Assembly: GCA_035403465.1 (NCBI GenBank)
Contig: DAONFG010000016.1
Coordinates: 1-61,674, forward strand
DNA from: JAAYBQ01 sp035403465
Lineage (GTDB): Bacteria > Spirochaetota > UBA4802 > UBA5550
Length of the DNA: 61,674 bases
Direction of reading: 5' to 3'
In this document: positions 8,787 to 16,324 of the stretch, in pieces
Layout: the number at the start of each line of letters is the position of its first letter
Position numbering within the stretch: the stretch's first letter is position 1
Made by a program: the position numbers and the translations under genes
The notes under the pieces: generated by a model
What the model was told of the DNA's origin: nothing
Databases searched by the model: none
The model's input: only the letters and a program-made list of their open reading frames with translations

Positions 8787-9117
8787 GATTTTGCTCCATA
8801 TATGTTTTCATTATTTCCATCGCTTTAGTTATTTGATTTTTATCTGTTTTATCATCTTTTTTTATAAAACCTGAAGTTATGACATAAAGCGAAGATTTAT
8901 GATGAAAATAGAATAATCTTAAAATATTATTGCCAAACTGGACTCTCAATTCAAATAAACCTTTTTGACCCTTGATGGATTTCGAATGAGGTTCTTTAAG
9001 AAATGGTCCAAATTCCTTCAATAGACCAATAGTCCTAAATGTCTTGGCTTTGAATTTAATTTCTAGAGAAGAAATAAATTCATATGCTGGTTCAAGAATC
9101 TCGATTTTAAAATTCAT
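8773..9117 (-). CDS. higB: HigB-type (RelE superfamily) toxin
   Basis: This 114-residue protein is of the phage-derived Gp49-like/HigB family, ribosome-dependent mRNA interferases. Visible family features are the N-terminal EPAYEFISSL helix, LKEPHSKSIKGQKGLFELRV and NNILRLFYFHH, ending with IKKDDKTDKNQITKAMEIM. It is the first gene of a two-gene unit with higA. The ATG lies only nine bases after a consensus -10 box and no Shine-Dalgarno sequence is visible, so the transcript may be leaderless. No damage is seen. Confidence 0.88.
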   Translation of the reverse strand: MNFKIEILEPAYEFISSLEIKFKAKTFRTIGLLKEFGPFLKEPHSKSIKGQKGLFELRVQFGNNILRLFYFHHKSSLYVITSGFIKKDDKTDKNQITKAMEIMKTYMEQNHESN

Positions 9118-9126
9118 AATAAAGCA

Positions 9127-9154
9127 AGTATATCAAATATGGTATGTTTGTCAA
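9127..9154 (-). promoter_or_regulatory. higBA promoter with candidate operator repeats
   Basis: On the minus strand TTGACA (9149-9154) and TATACT (9127-9132) are 16 bases apart, close to the sigma-70 consensus. Direct repeats of TCAAATAT (plus-strand 9133-9140 and 9151-9158) overlap the spacer and -35 box and could be the HigA operator. Transcription would begin at or next to the higB ATG. This promoter may also feed downstream cassettes. Confidence 0.7.
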
Positions 9155-9210
9155 ATATAAAATTTGGATAAACCGGCACAGGACGTGCCGATCTAAGTTT
9201 TCGACCGTTT

Positions 9211-9244
9211 TGCATAACTATTTCTTACCCGCATTGCGTGTAAG
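9211..9244 (-). other. Candidate attI site downstream of the integrase
   Basis: The core TGCATAAC (9211-9218) is followed by a five-base spacer and a 21-base near-palindrome (9224-9244) whose arms begin CTTAC and end GTAAG, with only three mismatched positions. The core-spacer-box layout mirrors one half of an attC-like site, and its CTTACCCG box resembles the inner box of site E. It lies between the integrase stop codon (9289) and the first cassette, where a reverse integron should have attI. On the minus strand the cut would fall in G^TTATGC. Confidence 0.65.
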
Positions 9245-9288
9245 AGAGAAAAAAACAGGGATATGCGCAAAAAAAAGGATGATAAGAA

Positions 9289-10350
9289 TCATATATCTAA
9301 AGGACTTTTAATATTCCTGATCTTACCCATGCTCACATGAGTATAAATCATCGTCGTGTTTGGATTCTGATGTCCAAGCAGCTCCTGGATATATCGTATA
9401 TCAACACCCTGTTCAAGCAGGTGAGTTGCAAAACTGTGCCGCAGCGTGTGAACCGTTGCATCTTTAGTTATTCCCGCCCTTGCAAGCGCGGTTGAGAATA
9501 TATTCTGCACACTGCGCGCTGATATGTGGCTTCCATTATCCTGGCCTTTAAATAGCCATCTCTCAGGCTTATACGCCCTGATGTATGTTTCAAGTAATAT
9601 TTTAAATTTCTCAGAAAGAATGGTAGCACGGTCCTTGCGCCCCTTTGCTGCCCTGATCGTTATCAGTCCCCGATCAATATCGATATCCATTTTTTGAATT
9701 GTAATGGCTTCATTAAGACGTAATCCTGCTGAATAGATCAGCATCAGTATTGTCTTGTGTTTAAGGTTGCCAATATTGTCAAGAATTGCTGTTACTTCTG
9801 ATTTACTCAAAACCACCGGAAGTTTTTTGTCTTTTTTAGGAGCCTGTATTTCGCAGGTAAAATCTTTATGCAGAACTTCACCATAAAAGAATTTGATTGC
9901 GTTGATTATTATCTGGACTGTTGATGTACTTATTTTTTTTGAATTTATCTCATTATAGATAAACGCAGTTACATCATCATGTTCTATCCCGTCAGGATTT
10001 TTTTCTGTAAATGTGAGTAGTTCCTTGTTGTAGTGTATATAGCTTTTGATTGTATTCCGGCTGTACTTACGGACAGTGAGCTCCATGCGAAGCCTGTAAA
10101 TATGTTCGTCTTCGGGAGGGTTTAGGGGATCAAATTTTCCGATATACAGGCTGCTGTTTGTATCAATTACAGCCCTGAGTATTTTATCGAGAGATTCTTT
10201 ACGGTCAGCAATGTACCATGTCTTTTCATAATTGTCCCACCTTCTGCCGGGGATGCTTCTGATGCATGACAACAATCCGGGATGGAACGGAATTATAACT
10301 GCAAGGTTTTCATGATCATGCGGTTTTATATGCACTGTAGTGTAATTCAT
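9289..10350 (-). CDS. Tyrosine recombinase, integron-integrase-like
   Basis: This 353-residue tyrosine recombinase has all catalytic residues: R211, K236, H301, R304, H327 and the nucleophile Y336. It ends in SPLDI; MIYTHV and a SPLD ending are also seen in integron integrases. However, only about 64 residues separate the catalytic Lys from HTLRH, so the extra IntI-specific segment is absent, as in XerC/XerD. An additional N-terminal domain (1-65) has the motif IPGRRWDNYEKTWYI, resembling HARP-type modules. An SAM-like DNA-binding domain spans about 80-165. GGAG lies six bases before the ATG. The attI-like site and cassettes start 45 bases past its end. It is likely the cassette recombinase, though XerC/D-like roles elsewhere are possible. 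Confidence 0.85.
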   Translation of the reverse strand: MNYTTVHIKPHDHENLAVIIPFHPGLLSCIRSIPGRRWDNYEKTWYIADRKESLDKILRAVIDTNSSLYIGKFDPLNPPEDEHIYRLRMELTVRKYSRNTIKSYIHYNKELLTFTEKNPDGIEHDDVTAFIYNEINSKKISTSTVQIIINAIKFFYGEVLHKDFTCEIQAPKKDKKLPVVLSKSEVTAILDNIGNLKHKTILMLIYSAGLRLNEAITIQKMDIDIDRGLITIRAAKGRKDRATILSEKFKILLETYIRAYKPERWLFKGQDNGSHISARSVQNIFSTALARAGITKDATVHTLRHSFATHLLEQGVDIRYIQELLGHQNPNTTMIYTHVSMGKIRNIKSPLDI

Positions 10351-10367
10351 ATGTTGCTCCGGAGACT

Positions 10368-10395
10368 AGCATAATCAAAGGTATAATAATTTCAA
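10368..10395 (-). promoter_or_regulatory. Candidate integrase promoter
   Basis: On the minus strand TTGAAA (10390-10395) and TATGCT (10368-10373) are separated by 16 bases, with the integrase ribosome-binding site and ATG just downstream. No LexA-like box is apparent. Confidence 0.5.
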
Positions 10396-10522
10396 CTCTT
10401 TTTTAATGTTTTTATGGATTTCGGTATTCATCATCCTGAACAGGAGAGAATCAATAATTTCATTTGACAGATCGGGTGATCAAAGACAATCGTATGATTG
10501 AAATGTTTTTAAGGAAACTGTA

Positions 10523-11683
10523 ATGAATATCAATAAAAGTGATTCGCCAATATACGCCGAGGTTGACCTTGAGGCCTTCAGGCATAACTTTCATGAAATA
10601 AAGCGTCTGCTTTCCGGAAACACGAAGATCATGGCTGTGGTCAAGGCTGATGCATACGGTCATGGCGCAGATGTTCTTGCGCGTGAGGCTGAACAGAACG
10701 GCGCAGATTACCTTGCTGTGGCGCGTATGAACGAGGCTGTACGCCTGCGCAATGCCGGGATAAAAAGTCCCATACTGCTCTTTGACAACTGCGAACCCGC
10801 ATCTGCGGCAAGGTACATAGAACTTGATATACGGCCCACGCTGAACAATTCCTCCGAGGCAGACGCGTATTCCGCAGCAGCAAAGGCAGCAGGTAAAATA
10901 CTGAAGGTGCATATTAAGGTTGATACAGGCATGGGGCGCCTGGGTTTCCTTTCGGACCCGGTATCGTTTAACAGCAGTAAAGGTAAACTTGCAGATGAGA
11001 TCGTCCGGATTGCAGGTCTGCCTTTTCTTGAAGTCGAGGGTGTCTATTCGCATTTCGCAAATGCGGATTCGGCTGACAAGACGCATGCACTTGAGCAGCT
11101 TGCACGGTTCAAACAGATTGCTGGTGAGCTGACATCCAGGCTTGACAAAAGGCCGCTTTTTCACATTGCGAACAGCGCTGCAGTCATGGAGATGCCGGAT
11201 TCCCACATGGACATAGTGCGTCCGGGTATCATGATGTACGGAATTTATCCATCAAAGGAGGTTGACCGGAGCAGGATCAGCCTGCGGCCTGTACTTTCGT
11301 TCAAGTCGGAAATTATTCATGTTAAAAAAGTCGGGTCGGGATTCTGCGTAAGTTACGGGTCAACATTTGTCACTTCAGGGGAAACTGTCATTGCCACTGT
11401 GCCTGCAGGTTACGCTGACGGCTACAACAGGCAGCTCTCTTCAAGGGGGGAGATGATTGTTCGCGGAATGCGTGCGCCCATACTTGGCAGGGTGTGCATG
11501 GATCTGACTATGCTCGATGTGACGCATATTCCCGGCGTATCGCTGCACGATGAGGTCGTTCTGATCGGTTCACAGGGAACTGAGAGCATTACAGCAGAGG
11601 ATATCGCCGATAAGACAAGTACAATAGGTTACGAGGTGCTCACTTCAATTTCACCCAGGGTACACAGGATTTATACGAACTGA
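10523..11683 (+). CDS. alr: Alanine racemase
   Basis: This 386-residue PLP enzyme interconverts L- and D-alanine in the cytoplasm for peptidoglycan precursor synthesis. The PLP lysine is K41 in AVVKADAYGHG, at the normal place for the fold-type III barrel. The C-terminal beta domain carries CVSYGSTF, which includes the catalytic tyrosine, and GRVCMDL. Length matches the family. The start is preceded by AAGGA. It is divergent from the integrase gene and marks the boundary where AT-rich cassette DNA gives way to chromosomal sequence. Confidence 0.95.
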   Translation: MNINKSDSPIYAEVDLEAFRHNFHEIKRLLSGNTKIMAVVKADAYGHGADVLAREAEQNGADYLAVARMNEAVRLRNAGIKSPILLFDNCEPASAARYIELDIRPTLNNSSEADAYSAAAKAAGKILKVHIKVDTGMGRLGFLSDPVSFNSSKGKLADEIVRIAGLPFLEVEGVYSHFANADSADKTHALEQLARFKQIAGELTSRLDKRPLFHIANSAAVMEMPDSHMDIVRPGIMMYGIYPSKEVDRSRISLRPVLSFKSEIIHVKKVGSGFCVSYGSTFVTSGETVIATVPAGYADGYNRQLSSRGEMIVRGMRAPILGRVCMDLTMLDVTHIPGVSLHDEVVLIGSQGTESITAEDIADKTSTIGYEVLTSISPRVHRIYTN

Positions 11684-11803
11684 ATTATTCGGGGAACATT
11701 GCGCAAGGGATGTGGAGGGTTCAGCCCGCAGGGCCGGAGCGGCAGCGCAGCCCGGAGCAGCCCGGCCCGTTGCGATGATAACTGCGGATTAATGTTACAG
11801 CAG

Positions 11804-11823
11804 ATTCCCGCCTACGCGGGAAT
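11804..11823. repeat. Dispersed GC hairpin downstream of alr
   Basis: ATTCCCGC and GCGGGAAT form a perfect eight-base stem with loop CTAC. It lies in the 276-base gap between alr and the DUF493 gene. The surrounding 11690-11790 stretch is GC-rich and repetitive and has no convincing gene. The hairpin resembles widely dispersed intergenic palindromes; it lacks a following T-run, so a terminator role is doubtful. Confidence 0.5.
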
Positions 11824-11959
11824 GGCAATACAAAATATATGCATCGGGCAGTGCAGCGGGTGCGCCCGAATAATAAAAAATATTCAGAATTAATATTGAC
11901 TCATTTACAGAGTATATTTTCCTGTACCAGGAGCATAGTATTACGCGGAGAACCGGATT

Positions 11960-12223
11960 ATGATTGAACATGGTACAAAAAAAGAGATAAATTACCCGGC
12001 TGAATTAATCTTCAAGTCGATATTCCGTAACAGGCCGTATACCATGGAGTGTATCAGGAATATACTTGCTGAGAGCCTTGTGCCGGGGGAAGTGGTGCAC
12101 AGGGAGAGTTCGGGAGGCAAGTTCATTTCTTACACGGTGACAGCGGTATTCCCGTCAGAGGATACCCTGAACTCTGTCTGTTCAAAGATTACCACACTTG
12201 AAGGCTACATGTCATTGTTCTGA
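11960..12223 (+). CDS. DUF493/YbeD-family protein
   Basis: This 87-residue cytoplasmic protein has the small ferredoxin-like alpha/beta fold of the DUF493 (YbeD) family: a YPAELIFKSI opening, a central helix and GGKFISYTVTAVF in a beta strand. The family resembles the regulatory ACT-like domain, and its role is not well defined. The gene stands alone on the plus strand, and its end overlaps the convergent membrane-protein gene by 12 bases. Confidence 0.7.
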   Translation: MIEHGTKKEINYPAELIFKSIFRNRPYTMECIRNILAESLVPGEVVHRESSGGKFISYTVTAVFPSEDTLNSVCSKITTLEGYMSLF

Positions 12224-13249
12224 ACCCGCATGTTTTTCAGCATAATCCTTCTTATTCATGCCTGAAACAACCATAAGCGCAAGCCCGATCAGGGTCCAAG
12301 CGAACGACCTGAGCCTCCTGATAAATCCTATTGAAACACCAAGCTCGGGCCCGAAACCCAGCATTACGAGCGCCAGCGCATAGGAGCCTTCGCCTGTTCC
12401 AACATTGGCAGGTATAAAGAACATAATCGAAGTGAGTATGAATCCGAAAATGTAGACAAACATTGCGTCAACAGCCGTATAACCGGACGCAGGTTCAGTG
12501 TAGATCATAATCAGGTAGATCTCGAGTGTTGATATTACAAGTATCGATAAGTAGTGGAGAACAAAGCTTGCGATGATCTGTTTGCGTTTTGACCTGTTGT
12601 TCAGGATAAGCTTGATCTCGTCGTCGAGTACGCGTACGTGGCGCATGCGTTCTTCGGTGATATATTTTTTTGTGATAAAGGCAGGCATCTTTATGATGAG
12701 GTATTCAATGATCCCCTCGCTCTGTTTTTTGACCACTATGAAGAGCACGAAGAATATTGCAGCTATGAGAGACAGGCTTAGAACGATAGATGTTAAAGGC
12801 AGGTCAAGCACGAAGATTGCAGTTACTATGCCAGTGAGCATTATGAAAGTATTGCTGATTGTATGAATTGTCCTGTCCAGGAATATTGTTGCCAGGCCCT
12901 CTTTAAGCGGCACAATGTCCCTTACGTAGAGAGCCTTGAGCGGCTCGCCTGCAATTGAACCGAGCGCGTTTATGAATGTGGTCGAGTCTCCGGCCATGCG
13001 GGCTGCGACAAATCTCGGGAAATGCCTCCAGCTTATTCTACGCGTGAAGAGTATAAACCAGCCCATGGCGAGAAATGTATTGGAGACTATATGGATCGAA
13101 ACAATTATCACAAACCTCCAGCCGATGATTTTAAAATGCCCGATCATCGGCCTGATCCCGACCATGGCAAAGCAGAGAACGAGTATGATCATGCCTGCCA
13201 TGAGAAATATCATGGTTTTTGCCGAAAATTTCATTTTTCTTTTTTTCAT
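12212..13249 (-). CDS. LPG-synthase-type integral membrane protein
   Basis: This 345-residue protein has about eight hydrophobic helices and matches the lysylphosphatidylglycerol synthase transmembrane region/UPF0104 family. Typical features are GDSTTFINALGSIAGEPLKAL, a variant of the family's substrate-channel motif, and FFIPANVGTGEGSYALAL. Stand-alone members lack the catalytic domain and are thought to be lipid-linked flippase-like proteins. It is the last gene of a minus-strand run with HI0933, SpoIIE phosphatase and GlpX-like genes. The exact substrate is unknown. Confidence 0.8.
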   Translation of the reverse strand: MKKRKMKFSAKTMIFLMAGMIILVLCFAMVGIRPMIGHFKIIGWRFVIIVSIHIVSNTFLAMGWFILFTRRISWRHFPRFVAARMAGDSTTFINALGSIAGEPLKALYVRDIVPLKEGLATIFLDRTIHTISNTFIMLTGIVTAIFVLDLPLTSIVLSLSLIAAIFFVLFIVVKKQSEGIIEYLIIKMPAFITKKYITEERMRHVRVLDDEIKLILNNRSKRKQIIASFVLHYLSILVISTLEIYLIMIYTEPASGYTAVDAMFVYIFGFILTSIMFFIPANVGTGEGSYALALVMLGFGPELGVSIGFIRRLRSFAWTLIGLALMVVSGMNKKDYAEKHAGSEQ

Positions 13250-13308
13250 TCTGTATCCTTAAACTCCTGCGGGTAAGCGGCCGTTGAAGCGGTTTGCGAC
13301 CGGGCTGA

Positions 13309-14526
13309 TCACTGGGCTCTGCCCGCGAGTGCGCCCGTACTCCATGCAAACTGCAGGTTGTATCCGCCGCTTTCGCCGTCTATGTCAAGCAGTTCGCCTG
13401 TTATATAAAGGTTCTTCACAATTTTTGATTCCATTGTTGCAGGATAAACCTGCGACACATCAACACCGCCTGCTGCTGCCACTGCCTCGCTGAAGCCCCT
13501 GGGTTTCCCGGGCTGTACCCGGAAATCCTTAAGTGTCTCAGCCAGCTTTTTTTTATCCTGCATGGTCATACTGCCGCAGCGCATGTCGGCCTTGATCCCG
13601 GACAATTCAAGTATAACATCAGGCATGTGGTCCTTGAGTATTCCCATCAGGGCAAATGAAAGTTTTTTTGCGCTGTCCGAAGTTACGGATTCGACAAGCT
13701 GCTGCACGGGAGTGATTTCATGCTGCGGGAAAAAGTCTATCGATATTTCAGGGTGCTTTGCTTCAATTACTGCTTCGTTTACAGCGCGTGAGATTTTAAG
13801 CGCAGCAGGTCCGGATATTCCGTACGGGGTAAAGAGGAGTTCATCCTCTGATTGTGCAAGTACGCGGCCGTCCAGGTAAACTTTAAGTCCGCAGTCCCAC
13901 TTGACTCCCTGCATGCGGTGAACCGCCTTTGCAGGTATATTCAATGGGAGAATAACCGGGAAGGGTTCAAACACTTTGTGTTTAAGGCTGCGTGCAAGGT
14001 CATAACCGATTGTTGAGGCGCCTACTGAGGTAAATGCGCAGCTTCCGCACGAGAGTATTACTGAATCGAAAACTTCCTCCTCCATGCCTGCGGTGACCAG
14101 CCTGAACCTGTTTTTTTCAGGAATAATCTTTTCAATTCGTTTGTGCAGCCGTATATCTACATTTTTTTTAGCAAGCTCATATTCAAATACTTTAAGCACA
14201 ATGGAGGACTGGAGCGAAGCAGGGTAAAGTCTGCCTTCATCCTCTTCGATAAATGGAATTCCTATTGATTCGAAGAAAGATATTGTGTCGTCTATGCTGA
14301 AGGCGGCCAATACATTGCGCACAAAATCGGGATTGTGACCGTGGTACCTTGTGCGGTCTGCGTTTACATTGGATATATTGCACCTGCCGTTCCCAGTTAC
14401 CAGGAGCTTGCGTGCAATTTTTTTTTCTTTTTCATACAGGACAACTTCGCAGGAGTCTGCTGCAAACCATGATGCTATTAGTCCCGATGCGCCGGCACCG
14501 ATTACGGCGACTCGTTTTAACGGCAC
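13309..14526 (-). CDS. HI0933-family flavoprotein (first paralogue)
   Basis: This 405-residue FAD-dependent oxidoreductase-like protein of the HI0933/YhiN family has an N-terminal Rossmann dinucleotide fold (VIGAGASGLIASW), the family signature RKLLVTGNGRCNISN, and a C-terminal FAD motif ITGELLDIDGESGGYNLQ. Family members have no firmly established substrate. A second, diverged paralogue lies at 28235-29497. The gene sits 28 bases after the SpoIIE phosphatase gene and 59 bases before the membrane-protein gene, in what looks like one transcription unit. Confidence 0.88.
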   Translation of the reverse strand: MPLKRVAVIGAGASGLIASWFAADSCEVVLYEKEKKIARKLLVTGNGRCNISNVNADRTRYHGHNPDFVRNVLAAFSIDDTISFFESIGIPFIEEDEGRLYPASLQSSIVLKVFEYELAKKNVDIRLHKRIEKIIPEKNRFRLVTAGMEEEVFDSVILSCGSCAFTSVGASTIGYDLARSLKHKVFEPFPVILPLNIPAKAVHRMQGVKWDCGLKVYLDGRVLAQSEDELLFTPYGISGPAALKISRAVNEAVIEAKHPEISIDFFPQHEITPVQQLVESVTSDSAKKLSFALMGILKDHMPDVILELSGIKADMRCGSMTMQDKKKLAETLKDFRVQPGKPRGFSEAVAAAGGVDVSQVYPATMESKIVKNLYITGELLDIDGESGGYNLQFAWSTGALAGRAQ

Positions 14527-14554
14527 ACAGTCTCTCCATGCAGGTATTTACAGA

Positions 14555-16318
14555 TCATAAATTCACCGTGAGTACTGTAAGGTCATCCATCAGTTCATTG
14601 TCAGGGTATATTTCACGGATTGCATTGCGCATAATGTTAAGCAGGCGCTCTGCAGGTTCATGTATGTTGCTTTTAAGGAGCATACTCAGTTTCTCATATC
14701 CCAGGTCCAGGTCTTCGCCGTCATCACCAAGTGACTCGACCAGGCCGTCAGTGAACAGGAGAAGCAGGTCGCCGTGGTCATAACTGATTGTGCTTTCCCC
14801 GTAAACTGCAGATTCAATTATTCCCAGCGGACACCCCTTTGCGTTCAGCATGAATATTTCACCTGTACCTGGCTTAACAAGAATCTGTTCATTATGGCCT
14901 GCTGATCCGTAAGTCAGTGTTTTAGCAGCAGTATCAATCATGGCATAAAACACCGTGACAAACATGCCGTATTCAGACTCATTTAAAACAAAAGTGTTGG
15001 ATGTACGGAACAGTTCAGCGGGTGAGGGATTGCCTCTTATACCGAACTTGATTATGTTTTTTACTGTCCCCGTAAATAAAGCCGCAGGGATACCTTTTCC
15101 CGCGACATCAGCTACAATCAGTCCGCATCTTTTGCTGTCAATGTCTATGAAATCATAAAAGTCACCGCCTATCTCTTTTGCCGGTTCATATAATACTGTC
15201 ATCTTTATATCATTAAAGGACATTGGAATGCGGGCAAGGTTGCGGCGCTGTATCTCTGACGCGATATTAATTTCCTGTTTAAGCTTGCGGCGGTTTTCTT
15301 CGTCACGCCTGTCAGCAAAGAGCCTGTATACGCTTGCGATATGTGTTCCAAGCGCGATAAGTACCTGCAGCTCAAATTCGTCAAAAAGCCTGCGGTTTTT
15401 TTTATCTGTGAGGTTAATTACACCTATGATTTTGCTGTTGTAGTATACCGGCACAGAGACAAATGCATGTGAACTGTAATTTGCCTGTTTCTTCTTCAGC
15501 CATTCCGGGATATCGGTACGCACGTCACGCACGTTCATTGCCTCACCTGTTTTAAACACGTACGCGGCAACGGAATCTTCGGGCACAGGTGAACCAACGG
15601 GTATGTTAGAACCATAGATAGCCGCAATCTCGAGCTTCCCACTTTTTTCATTATACAGTATCAGAGATCCCCTTTCAACGTGGAGGGAATCTGAAAGTAT
15701 CGAAATCGCCCGTGAAAAAAAGTCCACATCGTTCTCTGCCATGTTTGCGGCACGGGACAGTTCAAACAGGGCATTAAGTTCTTCTATCCTTTTTTTCAGG
15801 TCATCGTAAAGCATGCGGCCTGTAATTGCATGTGCGGATATCATTGCAATGATTTCGGTAAGTGACACATCTGTGGTTGTGAAAGAGGTATCGACTGTTG
15901 AATTAACAACTTCAAGTACTCCGACAAATTCATCACGCGCCATCATTGGTGTACATATAAGGCTGCGCGTGTTGAACCCGGTTTCAGTATCAACTCCGCT
16001 GAAGAATCTGCCGTCGGCCTTCGCGTTATTTATCATCAGGGATTTTCTGTTTTTAAATACGTCCCATGCAAAGCCCGTGTCCGCAGGAATTTTTTTACCC
16101 AGCATGGGGATCATGCAGGAATCGGTTGTTGATTTGAAATAAAGCTGACCGTCATCATTATTGTAAAGCAGCAGGGAGCTTGCTTCGGACCTGATCACCT
16201 GCGTTGATACGCGGACAATCGAATCATAAAGCTCATCAATATTTTTTCTTGGTGTTATCTCTTCATTGATTGTGAAGAGTACCGAGAAGTCGATCAGCGA
16301 TTCATTGCTCAATGACAT
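14555..16318 (-). CDS. GAF-GAF-SpoIIE serine phosphatase
   Basis: The 587-residue protein has two N-terminal GAF-type sensory domains (about 20-170 and 195-345), a short helical linker and a C-terminal PP2C/SpoIIE phosphatase. Metal-binding motifs are DIDSKRCGLIVADVAGKG, YGSAGHNEQI and LLLFTDGLVE. Such proteins normally dephosphorylate anti-sigma-factor antagonists in partner-switching pathways. No transmembrane segment is seen, so it is cytosolic. It lies six bases after the GlpX-like gene, suggesting translational coupling. No anti-sigma kinase or STAS gene is in the window. Confidence 0.9.
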   Translation of the reverse strand: MSLSNESLIDFSVLFTINEEITPRKNIDELYDSIVRVSTQVIRSEASSLLLYNNDDGQLYFKSTTDSCMIPMLGKKIPADTGFAWDVFKNRKSLMINNAKADGRFFSGVDTETGFNTRSLICTPMMARDEFVGVLEVVNSTVDTSFTTTDVSLTEIIAMISAHAITGRMLYDDLKKRIEELNALFELSRAANMAENDVDFFSRAISILSDSLHVERGSLILYNEKSGKLEIAAIYGSNIPVGSPVPEDSVAAYVFKTGEAMNVRDVRTDIPEWLKKKQANYSSHAFVSVPVYYNSKIIGVINLTDKKNRRLFDEFELQVLIALGTHIASVYRLFADRRDEENRRKLKQEINIASEIQRRNLARIPMSFNDIKMTVLYEPAKEIGGDFYDFIDIDSKRCGLIVADVAGKGIPAALFTGTVKNIIKFGIRGNPSPAELFRTSNTFVLNESEYGMFVTVFYAMIDTAAKTLTYGSAGHNEQILVKPGTGEIFMLNAKGCPLGIIESAVYGESTISYDHGDLLLLFTDGLVESLGDDGEDLDLGYEKLSMLLKSNIHEPAERLLNIMRNAIREIYPDNELMDDLTVLTVNL

Positions 16319-16324
16319 CTCCTG

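Larger units (their letters stand above)
1..10395 (-). mobile_element. Reverse-oriented integron-like cassette array
   Basis: A minus-strand tyrosine recombinase gene is followed downstream by an attI-like site and five cassettes, each with one attC-like site at its 3' end. All cassette genes read in the same direction as the recombinase. The predicted cassettes, taking G^TT cuts on the minus strand, are 8264-9217 (higBA), 7226-8263 (HNH), 6484-7225 (membrane protein), 1554-6483 (type III R-M) and 8-1553 (erythromycin esterase-like). The array continues past the left edge, because bases 1-7 belong to the next cassette. The DNA is clearly more AT-rich than the flanking chromosome. The integrase-then-cassettes direction is the reverse of class 1 integrons and resembles the Treponema denticola type. 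That this recombinase moves these cassettes is inferred from adjacency. Confidence 0.85.

Noticed and set aside
9224..9244. Possible dif/Xer chromosome-dimer site
   Set aside because: The palindrome lacks two 11-base arms with a six-base centre, and its core-spacer-box layout and cassette boundary match the attC-like sites better.
10460..11206. 248-codon minus-strand frame within alr
   Set aside because: Complementary to the conserved alr sequence, Cys/Arg-rich and without recognisable motifs; a shadow frame.
11699..11893. 64-codon frame after alr
   Set aside because: GC-rich repetitive DNA containing a dispersed hairpin; no ribosome-binding site or family features.
11895..11925. TTGACT promoter before the DUF493 gene
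   Set aside because: No acceptable -10 box at 15-19 bases spacing.
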